Below are positions 47,682 through 59,280 of a DNA stretch of 64,000 nt, piece after piece. The notes beneath the pieces are model-generated. The model searched no databases. It was not told the origin of the DNA and saw nothing but the letters and a program-made list of their open reading frames with translations. This stretch comes from Phanerodontia chrysosporium (lineage: Eukaryota > Basidiomycota > Agaricomycetes > Polyporales > Phanerochaetaceae), in the NCBI GenBank assembly GCA_001910725.1, contig MJGA01000004.1, forward strand, positions 1,240,001 through 1,304,000, in the 5' to 3' direction. The number at the start of each line of letters is the position of its first letter. The stretch's first letter is position 1. The position numbers and the translations under genes are program-made.

Positions 47682-48201
47682 TCGGCGAGTTGACCTTGCA
47701 CCGCATTTTGGCCTGAAGACCCCGAACGCTCTTCTCCCACACTGCGCACCTGCATTCCGTTTGCCTTGCCTCATATATTATTACCATTCTGTCATGTTCT
47801 TCGCCTTTCGCAGATTTCCAGTGTCATGTCTGTACCGACTAGTATTCAATGGTTATCGGACTTCATAATTCACACGGGAAACTTCCCGACATGAGTTGTA
47901 GTATTAGAAGCTTCTGCGCCAGTACGTATAACTAGAAGGTCGCCCAGCGTTGCACCAACGGAGCCGCTGCATGTACACAATGGAATCTGTACGTTCTCAC
48001 TGAAATCCATGACACACCTCGAGATGTGTGTTTCGCCGGAGTTCTTTATGCGTCAGTCGTCGAGTCAACTGAGGTCATTTGAAGCTGCGGTAGGCAGTAG
48101 TAATCGATGCAATTGCACAGACCAGGATCCAACTTAACTGATAGCACTCTGAATACGCGGAAACCCGCATAAATACAATCTGACGAGGAATAACGGGCCA
48201 A
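47682..48201. other. Convergent 3' region, eIF1 / SNRNP27
   Basis: 520 bp between stop codons, AT-richer than neighbouring coding DNA, with no coding pattern. Probably both 3' UTRs. Confidence 0.4.
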
Positions 48202-49145
48202 TTACTTGATCTTGTCCAATGGCCTGCGAGAAACATGAGCGAGGGTAAGGTTTGCGGCGCATACACTGACCTGTTGAATCCTCCACGTCTAGAAGATGAA
48301 GGTTATGTGTCAGATGTTACTCTTCAGGACAACATGAAGTGCTGACCTGTTCATGTACTGACGCCACGTCCGCATCTTCTTGACGTTCGCGGCACCTCTT
48401 GATTCCCTTCGACATGCTTACCCTGCGAGAACACTTAACACCTACGCCGTCAAGTAACGGTCGCCATACCTTTGTGGTTCCGAAACCCTGCACAGGCAAA
48501 CCCATCATAGCCATCATAGCGGCTTCCTCGTCTTGTTGGGGATCCTGATCCATGGTCTCGCCTTCTTCGTGGTCTTCTGTAGGCATTTCAGACGTTTGGC
48601 GAGATTGCGGTTCCTCTGAGCCTGCGGCTGTGCCATTCGCGTCAGTCGCCTGCAGAGCTTACAGAACGCAGGCACGTACGTGGGTGAGACCCGGAGTGTA
48701 CGCTGTCCGGCCCATCTGGTCGCTTGTCCGCCGGCTTCGGAAGATTGTCTTTGCGATCCGAAGGGCGTGGTCCAAGGTCCCTATCTCGTTCGTCACGTCT
48801 AGGAGTTTCGCGACGGTCGCGGTCGTAGTCTCTGGGATCCTTGCGGTCATCGCGGTAATCACGCCTGTCACGGTCGTCCCGCCTTCTGTCGTCTCTGTGA
48901 TAGTCTCTGTCGCGGTCGCGTCTATCGTCTCGGTAGTCTCTACGGTCTGAGAGCCCCAGATGTCAGAGACTTAGTAGTCAAGACAAATAGTACAACGTAC
49001 CCAACGGTCTCCGTTCTCTATCTCTATCGCCTGCACCCCTCCGAGGGCTGCGCGAGCGACTCCTTCCCCCTCGGCGAGGCGCATCGCGGTCAGAGTAGCG
49101 TGCGCCGCGATCGTCGCGCCTCCGGTCGTCGTAGCGTGAGGACAT
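48202..49145 (-). CDS. SNRNP27: U4/U6.U5 tri-snRNP 27 kDa protein
   Basis: Spliceosomal RS-domain protein; in animals and worms its C-terminus influences 5' splice-site choice. Start 49145 (MSSRYDDRRRDDRGARYSDR). It has a long RD/DR-repeat region and an acidic stretch EDHEEGETMDQDPQQDEEAA. Then comes the conserved tail MMAMMGLPVQGFGTTKGKHV. The next lines appear only if one G is added at 48395-48396: EGNQEGAANVKKMRTWRQYM, the hallmark motif. The last two joins give NR|RGGFNR|PLDKIK: an exon of about 20 bases, then a final exon of about 25 bases ending at 48202. RGGFNRPLD is near-invariant in the family, which fixes these tiny exons. Confidence 0.92.
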
Positions 49146-49929
49146 CCTGTTATAGCTGAATTGCCAAGCGTACGACGAAGTAGTAGAAAGTAGATGTAGA
49201 GTCAGCCAGGAAGAATGGCGCGGTATACAGTGGCGATAGGTTGAAAGCCGCGCGAGAGCCAGAACCGTCGGCGCTTGCCGAGTAGCTCGCACCTTCGAGC
49301 TTCGTGGCGTCGCAGATGCTGACCGGAGCATTCTTGATGGCTGGGCAAAGACTGACCGTCTTTCGCAAATAGACAGGGAAATTTAGCTCGATTCGATTGC
49401 TAGGGTCAGCTGATGTCGATGAGTGGTCGCTTGAGGAACGACTTGCGCGAAACTAAGCTGATCTCCGACCTACGTACGCCTCAGAGTCAGGTTATCATGC
49501 AAGAGATACTAAGTGTCTTTGCCGCGTTTGGGGTCTGGGAATTCGTCGTTTATTCTAGTAAGACTCACCATCATCACCGGACAGGCCGGTCTACTCATAG
49601 TATGTCAGACACGCTCAATCGTACGTACTGAAATAACGGAAGGGGAATTCGACAGCTTCGAAGCCCGACAACAATGATTTTGGGCTTCCGTCGCAAACGC
49701 AAACTCTCAGATACCTCACCACCTCTACCCCCTCGCGACATAGGATGCGCTCAGTGTCACTGACAGTCGCAATGTCACAAATCAAAGGAAATCGTTGGAA
49801 GAGGAAGAGAAATGCGATTGTATGCGATGAGGATTACATGAAATGCTATGCAACTAAAGGATCCAATAAAGATACACTCAGACCTATCTTACAATGCAAC
49901 AGCCCTTTTGATTTCTGCGCGCCCGCCCT
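49146..49929. other. SNRNP27 upstream / HSP90 3' region
   Basis: 784 bp. One plus-strand frame, 49413-49631 (MSMSGRLRNDLRETKLISDL...), looks mildly protein-like but has no family features or partner exons that I can find. Probably non-coding. Confidence 0.3.
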
Positions 49930-52314
49930 TTAGTCGATCTCCTCCATCGCAGACGCCGACGCAGCATCTGCTGGAGGAACCTCCGCAGTGCTTGCGGCTG
50001 GTTGTGCCTCGGGCTCGTCCTCGACGTCCAGGCCGAGAGCGATCATACGGTGGATGCGCTTCGCGAACGATGTCGGGTCGTCGAGCGAGAAGCCGGAGGT
50101 GAGGAGCGCAGTCTCGAACAGGAGGTACGTGAGGTCGCGGACGGACTTGTCAGCCTTGTCCTCGGCAACCTTCTTCTTGAGCTCCTTGATGATGGCGTTG
50201 TGTGGGTTGAGCTCGAGCGTCTTCTTCGAAGCCATGTACGACGACATCGACGAGTCGCGAAGCGCCTGCGCCTTCATGATGCGCTCCATGTTCGACGACC
50301 AGCCGAACTGACCGGTGACGAGGACGCATGGCGAGTCGGTGATGCGGTTGGAGACGACGACCTTCTCGACCTTGTCGCCAAGTGCCTCCTTCACAGCCTT
50401 GCAGAGGTCCTCGAACTGCTTCGCCTCCTCCTCGCGCGCCTTCTTCTCCTCCTCGGTCTCCTCCAGCTCGAGACCCTCCTTGGAGACACAGACGAGCTTG
50501 TGACCGTCGAACTCCTTGAGCTGAGTGATGGCGTACTCGTCGATCGGGTCGACAAGGAGGAGGACCTCGAAGCCCTTGCGCTTGAAGACCTCCAGGAACG
50601 GAGAATCCTTGAGGGCGGAGAGCGACTCGCCGGTGAGGTAGTAGATGTTCTTCTGGACCTCAGGCATGCGAGTGATGTAGTCTGCGAAACGTTGTTAGCA
50701 AGGGTCGAGAAGCCGAGCGATAGACGAGGATACTTACCCTTCAGCGAAGTCATCTCATCGAGGGACTTGGTCGAGTAGAAGCGCAAGAACTCGGCAAGCT
50801 TGCTCCGGTTCTGAGCGTCCTCGTGGATACCGAGCTTGATGTTCTTGCTGAAGGCCTCGTAGAACTTGTTGAAGTTGTCCTTATCCTCAGCAATCTCCGA
50901 GAACAAGTCGAGGCACTTCTTAACGATGTTCTTGCGGATGACCTTGAGGATCTTGTTCTGCTGAAGCGTCTCACGCGAGATGTTGAGTGGCAGATCCTCG
51001 GAGTCGACGATACCCTTGACGAAGTTGAGGTACTCGGGAATGAGATCCTCGCAGTCGTCCATGATGAAGACGCGGCGAACATAGAGCTTGATGTTGTTGC
51101 GCTTGCGCTTGGTCTCGAAGAGGTCGAACGGCGCGCTGGAGAATGTTGCATCAGTCAATGGTCTTATGTATCGCATACCGATTTACTCACCGCCTCGGCA
51201 CGAAGAGGATAGCCTTGAACTCGAGCTGACCTTCAACTGAGAAGTGCTTCACGGCGAGGTGGTCCTCCCAGTCGTTAGTCAAGCTCTTGTAGAAGGAGGC
51301 GTACTCTTCAGGAGTGATCTCAGACGGGTTGCGAGTCCAGATCGGCTTCGTCTTATTGAGTTCCTCCTGAGAGACGGTCTTCTCCTTGACCTTCTTAGTC
51401 TTCTTCTTCTTTTCATCTTCCTCCTCGTCGACCTCCTCGACCTTCGGCTTCTCCTTGTCCTCCTCTTTGTCCTCCTTCATCTCCTCGTCATCCTCGACCT
51501 CCTGTTGAACACTTGATCAGTAACGACGACATGCGAGAGCAGACTATAGTCACATACCTTCTCGACCTCCTTAGTGACGGTAAGCTGGATCGGGTACGAG
51601 ATAAACTCAGAGTGCTTCTTGACGATGTCCTTGATACGCTTCTCCTCGAGGTATTCAAGCTGGTCCTCCTTGAGGAAAAGGCGGATCTCGGTACCACGGC
51701 CAAGCGGAGGGTTGACGTGGTCGGGCGTGACGGTGAAGGTACCGCCGGCGGACGACTCCCAGATGTACTGCTCATCGTCATTGTGCTTCGAGATGACCTG
51801 CACACGCTCGGCGACGAGGTACGCGGAGTAGAAACCGACACCGAACTGGCCGATCATCGAGATATCGGCACCGGAGCTAAGAGCTTCCATGAAGCCCTAC
51901 AGGATACCGTTAGCTAGTGTCGACTTCACGCAGACGCGTGCTACACACCTTGGTGCCGGACTTCGCGATCGTACCGAGATTGTTAACCATGTCGGCCTTG
52001 GTCATGCCGATACCAGTATCCCGGATGGAGAGGACCTTATTCTCCTTGTCAGGGGTAATGCGGATGTAGAGGTCCTTGCCCGAGTCGAGCACCGAGGGGT
52101 CGGTGAGCGACTGGTAGCGGATCTTGTCGAGAGCATCCGAAGCGTTAGAGATGAGCTCCCGCAAGAAGATCTCCTTGTTGGAGTAGAAAGTGTCTACATG
52201 CACGGATTAGCAGGCCTGCATACTAATACCGAGAGCACGCGAAGGGTACTCACTGATAATTAGGTCCAAGAGCTGTGAGATCTCAGCCTGGAAGCCGAAG
52301 CTCTCAGTGGCCAT
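49930..52314 (-). CDS. HSP90: Cytosolic chaperone Hsp90
   Basis: ATP-dependent chaperone. Exons: 52314-52254, 52193-51949, 51896-51558, 51501-51191, 51135-50738, 50681-49930. The N-domain has [58 protein letters not shown] and [16 protein letters not shown] charged linker rich in Glu/Lys follows. The middle domain has [58 protein letters not shown]. The C-domain ends [10 protein letters not shown]. The terminus is MEEID instead of the canonical MEEVD TPR-docking peptide, a conservative change. About 700 residues, as expected; no frame break. Heat-shock-like elements lie upstream. Confidence 0.98.
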
Positions 52315-52552
52315 TTGGATCTGAGGTGTTGCACGACGGTCAGCGTGGGGTAAGGGATATGGCGTGAAGGGGAGACACTTACGAGGTGAAGTTAGGGGTG
52401 GTCGTAGGAGGTCGTGGACGAGTCGTGAATGTAGAGAGAGAAATCGTTGAGGGAGGAGAGCAGGCAGCATGACGGGTTTTATGTGTCGCGGCAAATTGAG
52501 GAGATTCGGTGAGTTTCTGCTGTCGGACGACGTCTATTGCGCGCAGAGCACC

Positions 52553-52583
52553 GAACCTTCTCGCAACGTTACCTTTTCTGGAA
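52553..52583. promoter_or_regulatory. Heat-shock-element-like repeats of HSP90
   Basis: GAACCTTC (52553-52560) and TTCTGGAA (52576-52583) are two inverted nGAAn units about 240-270 bases before the HSP90 start. Alternating GAA/TTC units bind heat-shock factor. The gap between the pairs is longer than in a perfect contiguous element, so function is probable, not shown. Confidence 0.5.
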
Positions 52584-52700
52584 ACACTCGCCGGGCGTCT
52601 TCTCGCAAGGCGTAGTACTCGCTCGAAACACACCATCCTTCTCTGTTGCCATGATTACATCAAAAGACACGTTGTTGTACAGCGGAGATCGCGTGTAAAC

Positions 52701-55700
52701 TCAGATACTCAGCGTAGGTCCCATGAATGGCGACGCCCGAGGGTCAGATACCAGCCCCGTCCTTCCGCTCACTTGCGCCTTGAGCATCTCGATCATCGCC
52801 TTCAGCTCTTCGTTCTCGTCATAAAGCACCGAGTTCTCTTCGCGAAGACGCTTGTTGGTCGCCGCTTGCTGCGCCCATTCATTGTGTGCTGCGGGCGAGG
52901 GGCTCTTGCTGGACGCCTTCCGCGTAGCCGCAAGCTGTTTGAGAGAAAGGGAGAGCCGAGATTCTAGTGAGGCTATCTCCTGCTGTTGACGTCTGTGTAG
53001 AGACGAACTGTCTGCGACGAGTCCAAGATGTTAGGTGAAGGTGCTGACCTAATCTTCTCTTCGAGTTCCTCCTGGACTTGCTGATAGTTCGCCACACGCA
53101 GTTCCATTTTCTTGTACGTACTCGCACATTCTTTGAGGAACTCCGTCTGGTTATTCAGCTTGAGGACATCCGACTCCCTGAAAACCGTTGAGCATTCATC
53201 TGATGAGGCTGTTTTAGCGACCATACGCACCATAATCTTTGTAGCTTGATGAGCTGCTCAATCTGGCGTTCGTAATCGTGAAGTCGTTCGACTTTATGCT
53301 GATTCGCTTTGATCTCCGTCTTTAGCTCGAAAACCTTGTGGTTCGCCTCCGAAAGCAGCTTGCTTTGCGCAGCAAAGCTATCCTATAGCGATCCGCATGA
53401 GCGAGCCAACAAACCTATTTTTCGCTGTGACGAACCTGGGTTTCCTTGTGAGCTGCGCGCATCGCGGACGCTTCAGTTTGCCACGAGCTCTTCTCGTTCC
53501 GGAACTCTTTGATCTTGTCTTGCAACTTGCGGTTCCAATCAGCGTACTGGTTCTTAACCTTCAGAGCCTGTTCTTTCTGCTCCCTGACCTCCTTCTGAAG
53601 ACGGTAAACCTCAGCCTTGTACTCTCGGAGCCGATTGTGCTACAGTCAAAGTGAGATCAGTGAACAACGGCTGATGCGACGTCAGAAATCTTACCAGGCC
53701 TTGACGTTCTACCTCGGCAGTCCTCGACACGACACGGTCCTGGTACAATCGCCCGATGTGCTTGACATTCTCTCGCGCCATCCACAACTCGAAGTTAAGC
53801 TCGCTCCTGAGCATCAGGATCTCCCTTTGCAGACCAGCAATCGCGACTGCTACGTGAGAAGGCACACCGTGCTCTTCGTGAGCGCGTTGGCCATCTGGAC
53901 TGTGCGATCTGATACTGATGCTCGCTGTACTCCTCCGAGATGGCGAGCGAGACCGCGCACGAGATTGGTGCTCGACAAACGTAGCGGCCCATCCTGCCTC
54001 GTTCGGCGTGTCGATAACCTCGATGTCAAGACCGGACTTCAGCGCAATAGATGTGGAAATCATCTCTTGTAGCGAAATCTGCAGCTTAGAGGATGCCGGA
54101 TGCGCGCTCGACAAGGTGTGAAGGACGGATGAGGTGCCGGACTCTGCTGACGATGACAATACTTGGACAATCGGAGTAGGGCTGTCTATGACAGTTTGTG
54201 GAGGTGGCGACTGTGTCGTTCTGATCTCCTCTGGACGATCCTGCGGTGTCCGCAAATCCCGCCTACCAGAGGATAGAAGAGAGGTATTGGCGAAGAGTTG
54301 CTCTCGTAGTCCCAGGGACGCGGCCCGGACGTCGAGCATGGTACACTCCGCGACGATCTTGGGGATGTCGTACTGTGCCCAGAAATCAGGTTGCCCCAGT
54401 TCGTGAGCAGCATCGCGCCAGATGAGCAACGGATGAAGAACATGCCCACGAAGCAGAGACTAAAACGAACGTTCAGTAAAGGGCTTCAGTCTTTGGGCAA
54501 TATACATGCCTCGCTCTTGCTTCGAATCTTGTCTTCGTCCAGAGCTTCTTCCCAGCCGACCGTATATACGCTTTCCAGACCGGTCTCAGCCAAATATGAC
54601 ACAGGACCGCGCAGAAAGCGAACCGTGTTACAAGGGAACAGATAATACAGATAAGCAAAATACTGTTGTCTTGGAGGAGCGGTCGCCGACGCGCCAATGA
54701 ACGTTTGTTCAAGTCGCTCCCATTCCAAGTCTGGCCGGATAGAAAGGCGATTAGTGTTGTCGGACGGCGGTATATCGCGCTGATCTTCGACGATAGGCTC
54801 AACAAGTGCTTCCGGGTCCCGGCCACGGACAGCCTCTAAGGCCAGGTCCGGCATAGTGTAGTGAAGTCTCGTCTCCCAGCATATAATACGAGCGAGGACG
54901 ACCAGTAATTGCGGTAGAAGGCGCTTGAGATCTTCACATGCTTTCACAGCGAATATCGGCAGCAGTTTCGTAAGAACGGTGATACCAACGGTACACTCCG
55001 TCGCAGAGTTGTCGAAAATAAGGCAGTAGATCAGGCTCTGCATGAGGGGATGTGCCGCAAGCACGGCAGCGTGCTGAGGGAAGTTGGATTGTGAGGTGTA
55101 CGCATTGAGAAGGAGAAGTAGCTGCAAACGGGAGGTCGGAAGAGAGAAGCAGTGGTGTAGTTCCGTGAGTAGATCCTATGGCGGAAGACATACATTTAGC
55201 GTGCATTCGGTAGCACCGCCGAACCGATGAGACCAGACCCACTTGCGGTCGTTGTAAGCCTATCCTGACGAGCACGTCCTCTAGGTTTGCTTTCCAGCAA
55301 GCCTTTCTCTCCTTCTGTGCATCGTCTAGCTCCGCCCACTCCAGAACATCGTCGCCAGAAGACTCGTTGTACGCGTCGAGTAGGTATAGGTCCATGAGTC
55401 GACGCCGGAACTCCCTGGCTTTCTCCTTCTTCTTGTCTTTGTCGATATCGGGGGAAACTGCATCTCTGATTCTGTGTATAGGGCTAAGAGCAGCGACGAT
55501 GACCTCCTTCGCATGATCGACCGCCTCCGCCGCGAGCTTGGGCTCGCGCAATGCAGGGCGCAGGATGGTATCAAACCATGTTTCGATAATGGACAATGGA
55601 GACAGGATGCGGCGGGCATGATAGAGTGTCTCGAGTATGATCTTTACTTGCGGTAGACCTGATTCTTTCATCTCAGGTGCGTAGTATATGTCCAGTAGTT

Positions 55701-55848
55701 GTGTCTGCAAGTCTTCTGCTTGCTCGGGGTTGTCCCCGTTCTCTGAGACGAAGTCATCGAGGGCTTGAAGGAAGCTAGAAAGTGATGGAGCATCTGAAGA
55801 GTTCTTGAGCAGCAGCCGGAGTTGGCGTGCTATGTCGGAGGCGGTCAT
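52701..55848 (-). CDS. TSC1: Tsc1 (hamartin) homologue
   Basis: Scaffold of the Tsc1-Tsc2 GAP complex that restrains Rheb/TORC1. Start ATG 55848 (MTASDIARQLRLLLKNSSDA), stop 52701, about nine exons, roughly 900 residues. The N-terminal half is a helical repeat: LPQVKIILETLYHARRILSP, AVLAAHPLMQSLIYCLIFDN, GITVLTKLLPIFAVKACEDL. It is followed by LLRGHVLHPLLIWRDAAHEL, a Ser-rich middle, and a long C-terminal coiled coil (LHNRLREYKAEVYRLQKEVR to EELKAMIEMLKAQ). Layout matches hamartin and fission-yeast Tsc1. One intron seems to use a GC donor (GAG|GCATGT, near 54510). The gene sits directly upstream of HSP90 on the same strand, 386 bp apart. Confidence 0.85.
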
Positions 55849-56031
55849 AGGGTAAGCGAGGTGAGTGGTAGTGGTCAAGCAGTGAAGCTAGTGAAGCCCC
55901 AAGCGCCGAGGAGTAGCACATTCAAGCTCAGAGTTAGGAAACTGGCCATGTTGTAGAGACTACAAAGCAGCTGCCGATTACATGCAAACAGCCATCTCAA
56001 GATACAATGACAACTGATCGAAAATCCGGGT

Positions 56032-56881
56032 TTATGGGGACACTCGATGCTCTACAGCCTCGAACACGGGAACTTTTCCTGTTTTCTCCCAGATATCTGA
56101 GTCCGGGTGTTTCTCATACGAGGGGAGATACTCCGCGCGCAGACTACGCTTGGCTGCTGTGTCCATGCCGCACTTCTCGTCACGACTCTTGATCAATTCG
56201 GCGGGTGGCGCATGCTCATCATTGCTATAAGACATCATCAGGTTAGGCGGACCCAGAGGAAGGTCTGGATAAATGTCGTAAGCCCAGGTATGGATTGTCT
56301 TGCCGTAGGTGCGCTGGAGCTCTAACATCGCCGGCTGTTCGGCGATGTCTGCAGCAGTTCCAGGTACGACATTTTTGACTTGCAATTGTAGCATGCCGCT
56401 CTCCACCTGTACCGATATAAGACGACCTCTCTCATGAGACGTTGAGTCTGTAATGCTCACCTCGTACTTGTGAGAGTGCCAGTACTTTCTCTCGTCCTGG
56501 GGCAACTCGTCGAACAGCTGTCAAAGGAATTGGTGTGGTTCGGGCTCCGAGCACGAAGAATAGACGTACCTTTTCCGTGATGATGTATTCAATGCCGATA
56601 AGCCGCGCATTCTTCTCGCCAGAGTCATAGATAATGCACTGGTGGAAGTCGGGCCTCAAGCAAGTGCAGAAATGATGTGCTTCGACATGCCGTGTGCGAT
56701 CAGAGCTGGAACACCGTCAGGAGTGCACCACGGAGAAGACGTGGACACAAGCATACGCATAGGCGTGAAAAGCGCATATATGCTGGTGAATCTGGTTGAT
56801 GGGTTCAAAGCTCATCATTGCAGCTCCAGACGTGTGGTACGCGGACGTGTGATACGTCGCTCGCTTCGTGGCGGTGTCCAT
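56032..56881 (-). CDS. Oil-body-associated-protein family (DUF1264)
   Basis: Start 56881 ([19 protein letters not shown]), stop 56032, three exons. [18 protein letters not shown] joins, across GTATGC...TTCCAG, to [20 protein letters not shown], then [20 protein letters not shown] and [17 protein letters not shown]. These are the DUF1264/OBAP core lines with conserved His and Cys. About 240 residues. In plants relatives associate with lipid droplets; the biochemical role is unknown and the fungal function undefined. A TATA-like TATATA lies 65 bases upstream. Confidence 0.88.
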
Positions 56882-56945
56882 AGTGTGATTGTCGCGTCCA
56901 AGAAAGAGCAAGGCAATGAGACAGGCTTGTTCAGTATGGCCGATG

Positions 56946-56951
56946 TATATA
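56946..56951 (-). promoter_or_regulatory. TATA-like element of the DUF1264 gene
   Basis: TATATA (read CTATATACAT on the minus strand) lies 65-70 bases before the start codon, a normal TATA distance. Confidence 0.4.
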
Positions 56952-57231
56952 GGGACGGTCCCTGTCTAGCGGGTGTCATGCTGAAGACTCTATGACGCTG
57001 AGCTCCATAGAGCTATGAAGCAGAACTCCACATTGACCAAGGAGGATCCGCCCAGGCTAGACGTGCTGAGGAGTCAGGAGAGAGGGTCGCAGCGTTAACC
57101 GCGATAGCAGCACTCATAGACAACCGGGAATTGGGTCGAGACAAGCACAGAATGAGCTCAGAGATGATAAGTCAGGTCGTGGTACAAACACAAACGCGTC
57201 TCGCGCCTCGATCCTGTTCAACGCGTCTTTC

Positions 57232-57247
57232 GGGTTAGGGTTACGGG
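57232..57247 (+). promoter_or_regulatory. Telomere-repeat-like box upstream of NAC alpha
   Basis: GGGTTAGGGTTACGGG holds two TTAGGG-type units about 230 bases before the NAC alpha ATG, in the 592 bp divergent gap 56882-57473. Such telo-boxes (Tbf1/TRF-like sites) occur in promoters of ribosomal and translation genes in several fungi. The same decamer GGTTAGGGTT occurs upstream of RPT3. Confidence 0.4.
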
Positions 57248-57473
57248 CGCCTACGCGACAAGCACTGCTGATCACTGTCGGCGACGTCGAGCTCGCCCTC
57301 CTAGCCGCCTCTGAGCCCTCCCGTCCACCAAAAACCAACTGTGAGTGTCAGTGTACAGCGCGGCGAGGCAATATGAACGTCCCGATTCCAAATCCGTAGC
57401 CGTCAGGCGATGGATAGCTCGCTTCTTGTCCGGATGTACCGCGCCAGCGCTGACGCGACGACCGATCCTGTAG

Positions 57474-58205
57474 ATGTCTGCTAGCATCGAGGAAGTCCAC
57501 TCTGACCACTCTGACCATGAGGGTCACGAGCACGAGCACGAGCATGAGGAGGACCCCACTTCCCAGGCCGCCCTCGACAAGATTCAGTCCCGCTCAGAGC
57601 GCAAGGCTCGGAAGGCTCTCATCTCCCTCGGCCTGAAGAAGGTCCCTGGCATCACCCGCGTCACCCTCAGGAGGCCAAAGAACGTGCGTTTGTCACATAC
57701 CCATGTGTCATGAAATCTATGTAATTCGCTTGGATCAGGTCCTCTTCGTCATTGCTACTCCCGATGTGTACAAGTCGCAGAACAGCGACTGCTACATTGT
57801 GTTCGGTGAGGCCAAGGTAGGCCAAGTGCATGTGGTCTATGTCACTGGATCTCATTATATTGGCTAGATTGAGGATGTGAACTCGGCTGCCCAGCTCTCT
57901 GCTGCCCAGAACCTCGCTTCCAGCGGCGCCAACGCTGTGCCCAACCTGGAGTCTTCTGGCGCGGCGAACGACGACGACATTCCTGAACTCGAGGCAGTTG
58001 AGGAGGAGGGTCCGGTCGATGAGACTGGCGTTGACCCTAAGGACATTGAGCTCGTCATGCAGCAGGTTGGCTGCTCGCGGGCCAAGGCTGTCAAGGTCCT
58101 GAAGGAGAGTGGAGGCGATCTCATCAATGCCAGTGCGTCATCCCACAGTCTACTCGGCCTATTCTTGTCTAATCTCTATTTGCAGTCATGGCTGCGAGCG
58201 AGTGA
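57474..58205 (+). CDS. EGD2: Nascent polypeptide-associated complex subunit alpha
   Basis: Binds nascent chains at the ribosome exit with NAC beta. Exons: 57474-57683, 57739-57816, 57868-58132, 58186-58205. Acidic His/Glu-rich N-tail; NAC domain [57 protein letters not shown]. An acidic linker leads to the C-terminal UBA domain ([40 protein letters not shown]). The last exon encodes only the final six and a half codons. Length about 200 residues, as usual. A possible telo-box lies upstream. Confidence 0.97.
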
Positions 58206-58321
58206 TGTGTTTGCCCGTCTTCCTGTACTTCTATCCCTTGCTGTATCCATCAGGTTCAAAAGCAATCTCGCGGGTATACCCATGGTTCTGGATAGTTCAG
58301 TTTGCGTGGATTTGCCAACTC

Positions 58322-59280
58322 TCACTGTCGCCAACGCCTAAGTTCTACGTAGTAGTTCGACCGTTCCCATCCGTCCTGCACGATCTCGACACCTTCTGTC
58401 ACGCAATCCTTCGCGGGCCCAACGTGCATGGAAAGCCCGTCAGCGGCCTCGCGAACGAGTCCTATCAACTCTCCACGTGCGAACATGTGGTAGTACCTGT
58501 TGAAGACTCGCGGAGATTTGTGGCTATCGTCTGCTTGTGCAGCCGCTGCTCCGGAAACGTCTTTATTTGTCTCTGCTCCTCTGGCTTTTCTTTGCAGTTC
58601 TGTGGACATGACCCATGGTACAAAGACGTCCTCGCCTTTTGCTGTCGTAGTGTCGCTTTGCGGTATGCTTCGTTTCGAGAGCTCGTCTTGCTCAACGGCC
58701 CAGACGTAAATCAGAATACGCCCATGCGACGGATTTACGGCTTGTAGCAATCTCTGCACAGCAGCCTTGCGCCTTTCATGTGTGGACAGATGATGTATCG
58801 TTGCTATTGAGATAGCATAATCCTGGCGGGATAGCTCATCCTCAGCGTAAAGTAAGGTAGTAAATAGCGAGAACGCACGAATGCGCCGTTCCTCCACGGC
58901 TTCCCTAAGACGTCTCCCCAGACAACTTCTCGTTGTACCCCACCTGCCGTCTGTGCAATCTTGAGAAGGTTTCTACTTCTGTCCAGCCCAATGGTCCACA
59001 CGCTAGACGGTCGCTCAACAGGTAGAGGGAGGTATTTGCCGTTCCCTGTTCCCGAATCAAGCCCTACCCACCCTGTGGGCAATGAGGAAATGAAATTTGC
59101 GATTATAGGCCAAGGCTACGGTGGTTATGAGAACTTGTACACAAGAAGCACATAGCGGCGTACTTTGTAGCGAGTCGATGAGAAGTGCGGAGCAATCTCT
59201 TCGTAGACCTCGTGAACATGTCTACTCTCGTAATTCTGAGGGTCATCGTCGATGATCGTGGGGGCTACTTGAGGTGCCAT
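58322..59280 (-). CDS. TRM9: tRNA wobble-uridine carboxymethyl methyltransferase Trm9
   Basis: SAM-dependent enzyme that finishes mcm5U34 (and mcm5s2U34) in tRNA with Trm112. Start 59280 ([20 protein letters not shown]), stop 58322, three exons. [19 protein letters not shown] joins [22 protein letters not shown] motif I is [11 protein letters not shown]. The line [20 protein letters not shown] is typical, and [13 protein letters not shown] leads to a variable insert before [17 protein letters not shown]-terminus [11 protein letters not shown]. There is no AlkB domain, as in yeast Trm9. Its 3' end faces NAC alpha with 116 bp between stops; ALG13 follows 84 bp upstream on the same strand. Confidence 0.94.

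Noticed and set aside
56717..56780. Read-through C-terminus [12 protein letters not shown] in the DUF1264 gene
   Set aside because: It is intronic; splicing at GTATGC restores the conserved VEAHHFC line.
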